Part shown: in pieces, positions 48,984 through 58,305 of the stretch
Layout of the letters: each line of letters starts with the position of its first letter
How positions within the stretch are numbered: position 1 is the first letter of the stretch
Source: Ignavibacteria bacterium
Lineage (GTDB): Bacteria > Bacteroidota > Ignavibacteria > Kapaibacteriales > UBA961
Direction: 5' to 3'
Length of the DNA: 64,000 bases
NCBI GenBank assembly: GCA_016720145.1
Contig: JADJXV010000001.1
Location: 434,001 to 498,000 of the forward strand
The notes under the pieces: model-generated
What the model was told of the DNA's origin: nothing
Database searches by the model: none
Seen by the model: the letters and a program-made list of their open reading frames with translations, nothing else
Made by a program: the position numbers and the translations under genes

Positions 48984-49629
48984 GAATAACGCTTATATTG
49001 CGATTATTGTTGGGATTTTTTCAGCCATATCTTTGTATAAATGGTATATTAGCTATACTTCACCTACTTATGATTTTCCAGTGAACCTCAATGGTAATAA
49101 AGAGCTACCTGTGGTGATTGTGTTTCCGGCAATGGGGGGGGAGCCAGCTACAATATCACAAGATATTGTTGGTGTAGATGCTATTATTATTCGCTTCCAC
49201 GAACCAAGATATACTTTTCCTACTTTTTCGGCTACTCTTCACAGAGCTGAGCACCAAGTTGAGTCAGAGTTGTCAATGTTACATAGTAGATATCGCATTG
49301 ACACATCCAAAATTGTTTGTTGTGGCTTTTCCTTAGGCGGAGATGTGGCTTTTGCACTTGCAATTCGGCGTAGGATACCTATAACTCATGCACTTATTAT
49401 GGGTAGTAGGTGTACCTACAGACTTCAGGAATTAACACCAAAAGTTATTTCTACCAAATTCGCTTTTATCGTAGGTGCAAATGACGAGCGAATTACACAG
49501 CATAACCTTGCTGTTGATTACCTTACTTTACAAAATTGCGATGTAAGTAGAAAAGTAATTCCTGGTTTATCTCACACAGTTCCTAAAATTGCGGATATTC
49601 AAAAAGCATTTGTCAGTCTGATGAAGTAA
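48976..49629 (+). CDS. Alpha/beta-hydrolase-fold protein
   Basis: A 217-residue protein with one N-terminal membrane helix (YIAIIVGIFSAISLYKWYI). A hydrolase fold follows: nucleophile elbow CCGFSLGGDVAFAL (GxSxG), acid region VGANDERITQHN (Asp) and GLSHTVPK (His). It resembles the dienelactone hydrolase/phospholipase-type small esterases. ATG 48976, overlapping the ftsY stop with a GGGGAA-like site just before it, is preferred over the 5'-extended frame at 48895. The substrate is unknown. Confidence 0.78.
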   Translation: MVKNNAYIAIIVGIFSAISLYKWYISYTSPTYDFPVNLNGNKELPVVIVFPAMGGEPATISQDIVGVDAIIIRFHEPRYTFPTFSATLHRAEHQVESELSMLHSRYRIDTSKIVCCGFSLGGDVAFALAIRRRIPITHALIMGSRCTYRLQELTPKVISTKFAFIVGANDERITQHNLAVDYLTLQNCDVSRKVIPGLSHTVPKIADIQKAFVSLMK

Positions 49630-49658
49630 CCTATTACATAAAAATAATTAGCATTTAA

Positions 49659-51374
49659 TTACACCTTCCACCATTCAAGTTTTAATTCCGGAAAAACAGC
49701 ATTGCGTTCTTCAATTTCTTTGAGGATTTTCAAGTCCGGTTGTTTTATTCGTTTTTTATTTCCTTCGGTACGCTCGGCCATAGTGCATAAAAGATTAAAA
49801 TCTGAATGATGATAGGAGAATCGCTGCTCTGCGTAGTCTTTGGCCGAAAAAGTTGATATTAAAAATTGACAGTCGGATGCTTGCAATAGCATCAATTCAC
49901 GAAGAGCTTGAGTTAAAATGCGGCGTATATTGTCTGAAATTGTATCAACAGGGAATTTGCGAATCAATTCAGCAAAACGTAGCTCATCCTTATAGATTAC
50001 TTCCCAAGTCCATTTTGTATCATCACCTATCCATACTTCATGATGACCACCACGTCCCCAGGAGCTCTCCGGAATGGACATTACTTCACGAGGATTGACA
50101 TAATCTAACTGTTCTGAAGCGGTTACAGCATTTACGTACGGTGAGTGATATAAACCTTTGAGAACTGCTTTGACAAATTGTGGTCCTTCGAACCACCAAT
50201 GACCAAATAATTCTGTGTCAAAAGGTGTGCAAAGAGTACCGAATTTACCTGATTGTGAACGGTAACTGATAAGCGTTGACTCAATTGACTTGATAAAATG
50301 AAAGGCATGTACATCTATTTTTTCAGAAATCCAATCAGGGACATAGAGCATTTTGTACATCATGTCTGCTTTATTATCTGTTACACGCCAATACCTAAGT
50401 GCAGAACTAAAATGCTTCTTATGAAAGTCTAAATATGTCGGGTCGCCCGGATACCCTGAGTCACCACTCCATACCTGCATCGCTACTTTTTGATGTCTTG
50501 TGAATGCGACGGATGATTTATCTGTCGGAACTTTTTGTTCGGATTGTACATTAAATAGTGATAAAGGAGTTCGGTCAAAGCTATTTTTACGAACGACGAA
50601 ATCCTTGGACCATGTCGGTACAAACATTCCACTTTGCACGGCACCGAGTGGCTTTGCATTGTTCGTTGGCTGTTGATCTATAAAGAAATATTCAATACCA
50701 TTATCTGCAAGTATTTCTTCTATTCCCAAGCGTGGGTGAAGTTCGGAGAAAGTCGGAACCGGGACATACGTTTGCCATGCGTATGATGGACGGTATGCAC
50801 ATTCCGGTATCCACGCACCTCGAGGACTTTTCCCAAAGTGTTTTTTGTAATTTTCAACGGCTGATTTCATTTGCAACGAAACGCTGCGATCATCACCCAA
50901 TAATGGCAAATAACCGTGAGTTGCTCCGCAAGTTATTATTTCTAAGGCATTTAGGTCTTGAAGATTTTTCAATGCATTGATAATTGAGCGACTGTATTTC
51001 TCTATAAATTCAGTTTTACGTGATGAGTACCATTGCTGCCAGAATTGTGCTAAATAGATATTATGTGGCACTGCTTGATGGCGACGGAAGTATTTTTCAT
51101 CTTCAGAAGCAAGCCGAATTTTATTAGTACAATATTGTTCAAAAAGTGCAGGGAAATCTTTATGCGTAAGCTGTTCACAAAGAATAGGTGAAATATCAAT
51201 GGTTACTTTCGGCGGGATTCCTTCAGCAAGGAGCTCATGAAATGAATTAAGAAGGGGAATATAGCATTCAGCTACAGCCTCGCAAAGCCAATCGCTGCCA
51301 TGTGGCCAATTCCCGTGATGAAGTACATACGGAAGATGAGTATGCAGCACTAAGACGTAATTACCTACATTCAT
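49659..51374 (-). CDS. Glycoside hydrolase family 57 protein (branching-enzyme type)
   Basis: A 571-residue GH57 protein with a DUF1957-like C-terminal domain, the layout of GH57 1,4-alpha-glucan branching enzymes. The start VLVLHTHLPYVLHHGNW gives the conserved HxH motif. GATHGYLPLL and GAWIPECAYRP (Glu nucleophile) and FDTELFGHWWFEGP (Asp acid/base) are the catalytic signatures. It would add alpha-1,6 branches to glycogen in the cytoplasm. No glycogen synthase lies in the window. GAGGAACT lies just before the ATG. The gene is intact. Confidence 0.92.
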   Translation of the reverse strand: MNVGNYVLVLHTHLPYVLHHGNWPHGSDWLCEAVAECYIPLLNSFHELLAEGIPPKVTIDISPILCEQLTHKDFPALFEQYCTNKIRLASEDEKYFRRHQAVPHNIYLAQFWQQWYSSRKTEFIEKYSRSIINALKNLQDLNALEIITCGATHGYLPLLGDDRSVSLQMKSAVENYKKHFGKSPRGAWIPECAYRPSYAWQTYVPVPTFSELHPRLGIEEILADNGIEYFFIDQQPTNNAKPLGAVQSGMFVPTWSKDFVVRKNSFDRTPLSLFNVQSEQKVPTDKSSVAFTRHQKVAMQVWSGDSGYPGDPTYLDFHKKHFSSALRYWRVTDNKADMMYKMLYVPDWISEKIDVHAFHFIKSIESTLISYRSQSGKFGTLCTPFDTELFGHWWFEGPQFVKAVLKGLYHSPYVNAVTASEQLDYVNPREVMSIPESSWGRGGHHEVWIGDDTKWTWEVIYKDELRFAELIRKFPVDTISDNIRRILTQALRELMLLQASDCQFLISTFSAKDYAEQRFSYHHSDFNLLCTMAERTEGNKKRIKQPDLKILKEIEERNAVFPELKLEWWKV

Positions 51375-51393
51375 GGTAGTTCCTCATAATTTC

Positions 51394-51434
51394 AAAAAAA
51401 AAGCCGCGTCACTCTTAGATAAAATGGACGCGGC
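51394..51434 (-). terminator. Terminator of the DUF3467 gene
   Basis: GCCGCGTC (51403-51410) and GACGCGGC (51427-51434) form an 8-base G+C-rich stem with a 16-base loop. On the minus strand a run of nine T follows (51402 down to 51394). It separates the DUF3467 gene from the GH57 gene. Confidence 0.92.
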
Positions 51435-51468
51435 TAATCTACAAATACTACTATCCTCAAAAAGTAAC

Positions 51469-51777
51469 TTAATGAATACTAGTTGTAGGACCGCTTGGAA
51501 ATTGATTGTGACCTTCTAATACAATTTCTCCATACTCTTCTTCGAATCGTACGATATTATCATGGAGAGCATGAGTGAGGAGCTTAGCATGCTGAGGAGT
51601 CATTATAATTCGGGCATGTACCTTAGCTTTAGGTAAATTAGGGAGTATTCTCGTGAAATCGACAACAAACTCTGCTGGAGAATGACTGATAATTGCGAGG
51701 TTCGAATATATTCCTTCTGCTTCTTTTTCGCCGAGCTCAATACTAATTTGCTGATGTTGTTCTTTTTGGTCTGCCAT
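51469..51777 (-). CDS. DUF3467 domain protein
   Basis: A 102-residue soluble protein. The core YSNLAIISHSPAEFVVDFTR, PNLPKAKVHARIIMTPQHAK and LLTHALHDNIVRFEEEYGEI is the DUF3467 family, small proteins of Bacteroidota and related phyla with no known function. GGAGAACG lies before the ATG, and a strong terminator follows, so it is a single-gene transcript. Confidence 0.9.
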   Translation of the reverse strand: MADQKEQHQQISIELGEKEAEGIYSNLAIISHSPAEFVVDFTRILPNLPKAKVHARIIMTPQHAKLLTHALHDNIVRFEEEYGEIVLEGHNQFPSGPTTSIH

Positions 51778-51836
51778 TGTGATACGTTCTCCAATATAAA
51801 TATAAAAAGTGCCGTGGGTATTCTCGGCTAAATAAA

Positions 51837-53354
51837 TTATCTCTTCTTGAGAGCATCTGCCTTATCATACATTGCTTTTGATTTTTCGATATATCCTTTC
51901 TTCACTGCACTCTGCCTGGCATAGATACCACCCATGAAATCATAATATTCGATATTGGTAGTATTAGAGGGTTCTAATGATTCAAGAATAGATATTATTT
52001 GATTTAATTTAGAAGACTCCCGCGTTACTTCATATATATTAGCTACTTGCTCTAAAGCTGACAAATCTGAACTATGCTGAGGAAGCTGTATATAACGACT
52101 AAAAAGGTCAGATGCTTTATTGAGAAGTGGAAAATATTTACTTTCATCTTCTTTATATTTAGGATTAGATTTCTTTTTTTCCGCTTCATACTTTTGGAAC
52201 TCACTCGCTTTGTTTTTATAAGTAGTGGCTAGATTAAAGAGTGCAATGTCGTACGTTGGGTCAATTGCCAATGTTTTTTCATACGTTTCAATTGCCTCGT
52301 CATTCCTTTGAAGCTTGAATAACATATATGCTAATTGTTGCATATATGCTTTATTCGTCGGATTTTTTGTTGTAAGGCTCACAAGTGACGCTAAAATTTC
52401 ATTTGTTTTGCCTTGTTCCTCGTAAATCTGAAGCTTAAATGCGGAGTTCTGCTCGTCTTCTGGTGTAAGTAAAGATGCTTTGTCAATAGTTGCTAATGCA
52501 TCATCATATTTTTTCTGTGAATAATACATCAATGCAAGTGCTAAGTATGGTCTAGAGTTATAGACAAAGTGACGTTCGCGTTCCTGAGGTAGCCATACTT
52601 TGGGTAAATCGACTCTCCAGCCCTCTACAACGGCTTGACCTTTTCTTTTTTTGGCAGAAAACAAATACACATCTTTAGTCCCCGAAATAATATGGTCATA
52701 ATAGAGTGAATCGCCATTGTCTAGCATCGATACTTTAGACGAATCTGGACGACCAAGCTGCTGAATTGCAGACGAACGTACCATTCCAAGAGAAATACTT
52801 TTATCTTTTGCTAGGTTAAATGCTGACTCTTGGGATTTAATATAGTTGCTGTATTCGATTATAGAATTTACTGTATCGTTTTCAGTTTCATAGATAGAAC
52901 CAAGCAAAGCGTAGAGCTCAGAGTTTTCAGGTTTGATCCTTACTCCCAGTTGAAGATTTTCTTTCAGTTTTTTGGTGTCTAATGTATGATTTATTTGAAA
53001 TTGATTAAAAGAATTCACTGCTAAATTATAGACTTCAACCCAGATTTGATAACTCTCAGTAGTAATTTGACTTCGTAAGGTACCTTCGCTTGGTAAATTT
53101 TGAGCTTTTATAATAGCTTCTCCTGCACCTGAATAGTCCATAAGCGTCCTACGGCAATTAGCAAGTAAATACCAACTATAAGCGTCATTTGGGTTCTTCG
53201 CAACTACTTTTTCTAATAAATCTCGAGCGCGAAGGTAGTCTTTTTGATTGAGTGCAAGCTTTGCTGAAGTAAATTCAGGCGAAGCACATTCAAAGCTTTG
53301 CAAAGCCAGACTACACGATACTACTACAAAAATGAAATACAAATACTTAGACAT
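51837..53354 (-). CDS. TPR-repeat lipoprotein-like protein
   Basis: A 505-residue protein with a signal sequence (MSKYLYFIFVVVSCSLALQS) and about ten tetratricopeptide repeats. Clear units are AKLALNQKDYLRARDLLEKV, YSWYLLANCRRTLMDYSGAG, YLALALMYYSQKKYDDALAT and YMQQLAYMLFKLQRNDEAIE. A Cys after the signal (FECAS) may be a lipobox, though it is not ideal. It probably acts as an envelope scaffold. The frame opens at 53405, but ATG 53354 with the signal directly after is preferred. Confidence 0.85.
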   Translation of the reverse strand: MSKYLYFIFVVVSCSLALQSFECASPEFTSAKLALNQKDYLRARDLLEKVVAKNPNDAYSWYLLANCRRTLMDYSGAGEAIIKAQNLPSEGTLRSQITTESYQIWVEVYNLAVNSFNQFQINHTLDTKKLKENLQLGVRIKPENSELYALLGSIYETENDTVNSIIEYSNYIKSQESAFNLAKDKSISLGMVRSSAIQQLGRPDSSKVSMLDNGDSLYYDHIISGTKDVYLFSAKKRKGQAVVEGWRVDLPKVWLPQERERHFVYNSRPYLALALMYYSQKKYDDALATIDKASLLTPEDEQNSAFKLQIYEEQGKTNEILASLVSLTTKNPTNKAYMQQLAYMLFKLQRNDEAIETYEKTLAIDPTYDIALFNLATTYKNKASEFQKYEAEKKKSNPKYKEDESKYFPLLNKASDLFSRYIQLPQHSSDLSALEQVANIYEVTRESSKLNQIISILESLEPSNTTNIEYYDFMGGIYARQSAVKKGYIEKSKAMYDKADALKKR

Positions 53355-53451
53355 TCTAATACTTCCCGAATTAGTTTTTAAACGTAAAATTAACCTATCC
53401 AACACTTACTTCAACTTCATAAAAGTTCACAGCGAAATTAACAAATACTAC

Positions 53452-53486
53452 ATAGGCGGCAAAGGAATTATATCCCTGCCGCCTAT
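53452..53486 (-). terminator. Long hairpin between rlpA and the TPR gene
   Basis: A perfect 10-base stem (ATAGGCGGCA / TGCCGCCTAT) with a 15-base loop, in which GGA and TCC can also pair, lies 47 bases after the rlpA stop and about 100 bases before the TPR start. It lacks a clean T run on the minus strand, so it could be a weak terminator, a processing site or a 5'-leader structure of the TPR gene. Confidence 0.55.
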
Positions 53487-53532
53487 CAGAAAATGTCTTA
53501 ACAATCTAGTATAAACTACAACTAATATATAT

Positions 53533-54306
53533 TTAAGGATCTTGACGTTGAATATATATACTTGAAATTTCTTCATGAGTCAGTACATCAGTATCGAGTG
53601 CGCTTATATGATAGATGTATCTGCCGGCAAGTCTTCGACCTGATCCGGTGTATTCAGGATTAAATGCTATAGAAAGAGTATAGCGGATATCCGGAGATGC
53701 AGATGTTAGTTCTTTTTGAAGTGTAACCGCTTGTGTAAAATCTTCAAAAGATTCTATTAAAGTACAGGTAGATATATCAAGTAAAATTGGAGTAAAGTCG
53801 GCAAGAAAACTTAAGAGCAGAGTGCTGTCAGATTGTAGTGGAGTACATTTTTCTGGTATAAAAGCTTCAATAGATACTTTTTGCAAATTTCCACCTAAAT
53901 CTTGAGCAGCTTTCCGAGATAAATCCAAAATTTTTGATTTAATGAATGGTCCTCGATCGTTAATACAAACCAATCCTTTTTTTCCCGAGCGTAAATCTGT
54001 AATAACAACAATCGATCCAAAGGGAAGCTTTCGGTGTGCAGCGGTAAACCCATTCATATCAAATCGTACACCGCTTGCTGTTTTCCTTTTATGGAAAATC
54101 CCCCCATACCACGAAGCTTTACCTGATTGATAAAATTGACTTTCTGCCGGTTGCAAACGAACTATAGTTTTTGCAGGTGGTTCGATTAAAGGGAGTGGGA
54201 TATCCTGTGCTAATAGGATTAATCGAACTGATAGAATTGAAATTACTACAAGGGTAAAAATACCGAATCGAACAAGTCTTGAACGCGTTAAATAACTATA
54301 AATCAT
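53533..54306 (-). CDS. RlpA-like septal ring lytic transglycosylase
   Basis: A 257-residue protein with a double-psi beta-barrel (DPBB) domain typical of RlpA: SGKASWYGGIFHKRKTASG, FTAAHRKLPFGSIVVITDL and VCINDRGPFIKSKILDLS with the catalytic Asp (NDRGPF). An N-terminal membrane/signal helix (VRFGIFTLVVISILSVRLIL) precedes it. The C-terminal part (about 150-257) lacks an obvious SPOR signature. RlpA cleaves naked glycan strands at division septa. ATG 54306, with GGAGG 8 bases before it, is preferred over 54357. Confidence 0.88.
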   Translation of the reverse strand: MIYSYLTRSRLVRFGIFTLVVISILSVRLILLAQDIPLPLIEPPAKTIVRLQPAESQFYQSGKASWYGGIFHKRKTASGVRFDMNGFTAAHRKLPFGSIVVITDLRSGKKGLVCINDRGPFIKSKILDLSRKAAQDLGGNLQKVSIEAFIPEKCTPLQSDSTLLLSFLADFTPILLDISTCTLIESFEDFTQAVTLQKELTSASPDIRYTLSIAFNPEYTGSGRRLAGRYIYHISALDTDVLTHEEISSIYIQRQDP

Positions 54307-54556
54307 AGGGATATCCTCCAATTTATGTTTGAGAAAACTATTTGCAGCCCGATGCATCCCCCACGCTTCGGAGTGCTAACCAAACCACTGAATACTACCT
54401 ATATTATCGATTTACAACAATATAATAAGTGCAATAAACGAAAAATATATTACATAACCCAATGAAATTTCTGTCATTATTACAAATCCACTACTTTTAG
54501 TAATTATGTACAAGTCTGAGATATATGAATCAAGCTCGATATTTTAATACATAAAT

Positions 54557-54991
54557 TTAATAATGATCTAATTGCTCATTATCTTCAGGTTCTGTATCTT
54601 CCCAGTCATCAATTTCCTCATCCTCATCATCTAATTCGAATTCATCTTCAATAAATTCTTCTTCGTTTACCCATTTTCCACCTGCTCGATCATCATTCAT
54701 TGCGTCTTCCATGAGCTCGAGTTTGTCTTGCTGAGAAAATAGAGAAACTGAGTGTGTGCTAAATTCTTTTGCTTCTGCTGGAGTTACAATCCAAACAGGT
54801 AGTTTGAATCGTTCTTCAACTTTTGTTCCATCTAAAATTTGCTCCATCACATAAGGAATATGTGTCACCGTTGCGGAAGCACCGGAATCTACACACGTTG
54901 CCCGAATCTCAAAAGTTTGTTTGCCGCCCTTTGGCTGTGCAATGATGTCAAAATAGTACCGCTCACCTTCAAAACTGTATATATTATGCAT
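54557..54991 (-). CDS. Uncharacterised acidic protein
   Basis: A 144-residue cytoplasmic protein. The first 75 residues form beta strands (YYFDIIAQPKGGKQTFEIRA, VDSGASATVTHIPYVMEQIL). The last 40 residues are almost all Asp/Glu (EDEFELDDEDEEIDDWEDTE). AAGGA lies before the ATG. I do not recognise a family. Acidic tails of this kind occur on chaperones and nucleic-acid mimics, but nothing supports such a role here. Confidence 0.7.
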   Translation of the reverse strand: MHNIYSFEGERYYFDIIAQPKGGKQTFEIRATCVDSGASATVTHIPYVMEQILDGTKVEERFKLPVWIVTPAEAKEFSTHSVSLFSQQDKLELMEDAMNDDRAGGKWVNEEEFIEDEFELDDEDEEIDDWEDTEPEDNEQLDHY

Positions 54992-55052
54992 AGTGTATCC
55001 TTGTATATTAATTAGTTAACCGAAATCACCTTGTAAAAATCTATTCTATCAT

Positions 55053-57098
55053 TTAAAAATTAATCAAATATTCCAATCTATCGATAATTATTTCATTCGT
55101 TGGTATGATGACATCCATCATTTTAAGATTATATGGAATTGGTACATCCGGTGTCGCGACTCTTTCAATCGGAGCATCAAGATATGAAAAAGCTTCCTTG
55201 GCGATTATAGCAGCAATCTCAGCACCGAATCCACTGGTAATTGTATCCTCGTGAAGTATCATACATCGATTTGTTTTCTTGATCGAGTCAATTACAGTGA
55301 GCTTATCCCATGGTGCAATCGTCCTCAAATCAATTATCTCGATCGATTCTCCAAGAGCGCTTACAGCATCCTTTGCTCTATGCACCATTTCACCCCATGT
55401 GACGATTGTTACTTTTGTGCCTGTTTCAATTACATTCGCTACACCAAATGGAATCATAAAATTATTCCCGGGATAGATACTTCGACCTGCGGAAGTATCA
55501 AGTAAATTACGATGTTCTAAAAAAAACGTCGGGTCATTTCCTCGTAATGCTGTACGAAGCAAGCCCACTGCATCTCTTGCATTAGAAGGCATTGCAATCT
55601 TCCATCCTAGCGTATGTGCAAATATAGCTTCACCTGATACGCTATGCCAAGGGTCACCTGTTCTTTTACTGTGACCGACAGGAATTCGAACCACCATCGG
55701 AGCGGCAAATTGATTGTTTGTTCTCCAGCGGATTGTACCTGTATCATTTATCTGCTCCATTGCAGGATCAAGATATTTACGGAATTGAATTTCGGGTACC
55801 GGCATCAAACCGGCAAAAGCCAGCCCGATAGTTCTGCCTATGATGCCTTCTTCGGACAAGGAAGTGTCAAATACACGGTCATCGCCGAACTTCGTTTGTA
55901 AATCGACAGTAGCACCATGCACTCCTCCCTTTACACCGACATCCTCTCCAAATACCATGACTCTGTTATTCACTTTTAATTCTTGCTCTAGAGTCAATCG
56001 TACAGCATGAATTAGATTTATTCTTGGTCCTTCACTTTCGTCTTGACTGATGGTGGAAATAGTAATCTCAGGCAATAACCCACCTACAATTTGTGCATTC
56101 ATTCCGTCGTAAACCAAGTGATTCTTAGTTGTTGAAACATCCGGCTCTGATTGGTTCACAGCTCGATCCAAGCCCTGACGTACTTCGATTGTCACTTCAG
56201 CTTCGAGATTAGTCCAATCTTTTGCCGATAATATTTTCTTTTTTTGTAGAAATGTTTTCAGTCGTGGTAATGGGTCAGTATTGATTTCACTTTCCTTCGT
56301 TTCAAGTGGCTTGTATGATTGATTATCTGCACCTGAATGTCCGCAAAGACGTGGAACTTTTAAGCGTAACAGAACCGGTGATTGTCTTTTACGGACAGTA
56401 TCAACTGCTTGTTTAATTAACAATGAGGCTTCTTCAGGATCAGTTCCGTCTCCGTCAAGAATTAATAAGTTTTTAAAAGATGCAAGATTTTCAGCAATGT
56501 TTGCTCCAGGAGTTTGATAGGTACCCGGAACAGAAATTCCGTAATTATTATCTTCAATAAAGAAAATCATCGGATAATTTTTTGTGGTTGCAATGGTTAA
56601 AGCTGCCCAAAACCCGCTTGTCGCTACAGAGGCATCGCCACCAAGAGCCACCGCACAGCTTGATTTCCATTGCTTTTCGTTCAATACGTTCGCTCGATAA
56701 TCGGCACCCTGCGCCCATCCTACGGCCGGTGTGTATTGTGCCCCAACATCTCCACTAGCAGGTAGTACTGTAATACCATTACGAGGAGTCAGATTATGGA
56801 CGACTCCAATATCACGTCCTCCATTCCGACTGCCAGACTTTGCCATCGGACCGGAAAATGCCTCTTCAATAGTCATACCTGCAGCAAGGACAAATGGGCG
56901 TGAACGGTAATAAACCGTTGCAGCATCATGCTTTCCATCTAAGTGGACTGCAAGGAGAATTTGCGCAAGTTCATGTCCGCGTGAAGAAAACTGATAGAGC
57001 ACTTTTCCTGATGGAGCGAGTTCAGTTTCTTCTATGGTGTCGATTAATCGAGATGTAAGGAGAGTTTTTGCTGTAAAAATCCAGTCAGCTTTGGTCAT
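55053..57098 (-). CDS. Fused 2-oxoacid dehydrogenase E1 (alpha and beta)
   Basis: A 681-residue protein joining E1-alpha and E1-beta of a branched-chain (or pyruvate) 2-oxoacid dehydrogenase. The alpha half (about 1-330) has the thiamine-diphosphate region: ALGGDASVATSGFWAALTIA and FFIEDNNYGIS (the GDxx...NN motif), plus RSRPFVLAAGMTIEEAF. The beta half (about 350-681) has MVFGEDVGVKGGVHGATVDL, TSLSEEGIIGRTIGLAFAGL and HSKRTGDPWHSVSGE. It decarboxylates a 2-oxoacid and passes the acyl group to E2, feeding acyl-CoA and branched-chain fatty acid pools. Such fusions are common in Bacteroidota. The ORF opens at 57212, but ATG 57098, with AAAGGA 6 bases before it, is the better start. Confidence 0.92.
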   Translation of the reverse strand: MTKADWIFTAKTLLTSRLIDTIEETELAPSGKVLYQFSSRGHELAQILLAVHLDGKHDAATVYYRSRPFVLAAGMTIEEAFSGPMAKSGSRNGGRDIGVVHNLTPRNGITVLPASGDVGAQYTPAVGWAQGADYRANVLNEKQWKSSCAVALGGDASVATSGFWAALTIATTKNYPMIFFIEDNNYGISVPGTYQTPGANIAENLASFKNLLILDGDGTDPEEASLLIKQAVDTVRKRQSPVLLRLKVPRLCGHSGADNQSYKPLETKESEINTDPLPRLKTFLQKKKILSAKDWTNLEAEVTIEVRQGLDRAVNQSEPDVSTTKNHLVYDGMNAQIVGGLLPEITISTISQDESEGPRINLIHAVRLTLEQELKVNNRVMVFGEDVGVKGGVHGATVDLQTKFGDDRVFDTSLSEEGIIGRTIGLAFAGLMPVPEIQFRKYLDPAMEQINDTGTIRWRTNNQFAAPMVVRIPVGHSKRTGDPWHSVSGEAIFAHTLGWKIAMPSNARDAVGLLRTALRGNDPTFFLEHRNLLDTSAGRSIYPGNNFMIPFGVANVIETGTKVTIVTWGEMVHRAKDAVSALGESIEIIDLRTIAPWDKLTVIDSIKKTNRCMILHEDTITSGFGAEIAAIIAKEAFSYLDAPIERVATPDVPIPYNLKMMDVIIPTNEIIIDRLEYLINF

Positions 57099-57323
57099 GA
57101 ATTGTCCTTTAATTTTAAATGAGATGTCTGTTTGAGGCGCAAAATTACAAAAAAAGAAGAGTTTCTTCCAATCGTATAACAATTGTGATTTATTACACTG
57201 AGAAAACCTCATATCAATTACTCTCGCGATACAACACAGATAAAAAGTCTTTTTCTACGAGCGGTAAATTCAATAATTTGCAGTTAATAAATTCAATATA
57301 ATAATCTTTCGTAGAAAGGGTAG

Positions 57324-58247
57324 ATGATGAAATTAATTACTGTTTTCTCTATACTATTACTCCTAAGTTGCACTACATTACATAGTCAACTATTTGTAGC
57401 TTACAAAGCTACTGAGGGAGTTAGCGCCGCAAAAAAATTATCTGATGCGAGTTTAACAAATTCACAACTGGTAGGAGTTGTAACCCTTGGTGACACCTCA
57501 TCAGCCCTTCAATTACCGATTAATGCTAATTTTTTTGATTATACTTCCGGTAAATCTGATGGCTGGATCTATTTATTTCGAGGAAAGTCAAAAACTACAT
57601 CAAGCGATACCACACTAAGTATTCCGATTGCTAAGCTGCCCATTATTGGATTTCAAACATTAGCAATTGATTTACCTCTTTCAGGAATTGGCAATCTATT
57701 TTCAAAAGATTCAGTACTTCCAAATAATTTTTTGGAAAGTGACAAAATGATTCGCAATATTCAGGCAACTGCAGATTACAAGCTTTATGCAAAAGCTAAT
57801 CCAAATCCAAAAGCATCATTTGTTCCGGTAGGATACACTCCATTTTGTCTTTATTTCCCTTCAAATAGTCCAATTTGGCGATTGACCTTTGGAGGTGTTG
57901 GTACGAATGGTACTCTCAACTGCGAAGTACACGCATTGACCGGAGAAGCAAAATGTACAGCCATCGCTGTGGGAGTAAATGAAGAAATATCATCACAATA
58001 CCTAACATTATCTCCCAACCCTGCCTCAAAGTCAATTTCTCTATCCATTCCACAAGAATATTATTCACCTTTATTGTCGCTTGAAGTGTTTAATTCAATT
58101 GGTGTTAGCATGAATAATTATTCAGTATCCGTTGGTCTTAACGAAAATATTACCATACCAATCGATGACCTACATAATGGTGTTTATTTTGTAAAATATT
58201 CCGCCGGCGATATTCATACTTTCAAGTCATTTATTGTTCAACATTAA
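57324..58247 (+). CDS. Secreted protein with T9SS C-terminal sorting domain
   Basis: A 307-residue secreted protein. A signal peptide (LITVFSILLLLSCTTLHS) is followed by a beta-rich body and a C-terminal type A T9SS sorting domain of about 85 residues: YLTLSPNPASKSISLSIPQE, LLSLEVFNSIGVSM and DDLHNGVYFVKYSAGDIHTF. The body is not recognised. Two Met codons in a row open the gene. It is divergent from the E1 gene. Confidence 0.85.
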   Translation: MMKLITVFSILLLLSCTTLHSQLFVAYKATEGVSAAKKLSDASLTNSQLVGVVTLGDTSSALQLPINANFFDYTSGKSDGWIYLFRGKSKTTSSDTTLSIPIAKLPIIGFQTLAIDLPLSGIGNLFSKDSVLPNNFLESDKMIRNIQATADYKLYAKANPNPKASFVPVGYTPFCLYFPSNSPIWRLTFGGVGTNGTLNCEVHALTGEAKCTAIAVGVNEEISSQYLTLSPNPASKSISLSIPQEYYSPLLSLEVFNSIGVSMNNYSVSVGLNENITIPIDDLHNGVYFVKYSAGDIHTFKSFIVQH

Positions 58248-58305
58248 TTGTTCTAACTATTTAATTTTTATAATACATACGCCAAGTTTTCTCTATTTAT
58301 AAATT

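Noticed and set aside
49659..51374. GH57 gene as alpha-amylase of a secreted starch system
   Set aside because: There is no signal peptide, and the layout with a DUF1957-like C-terminus fits the cytoplasmic branching-enzyme group better.
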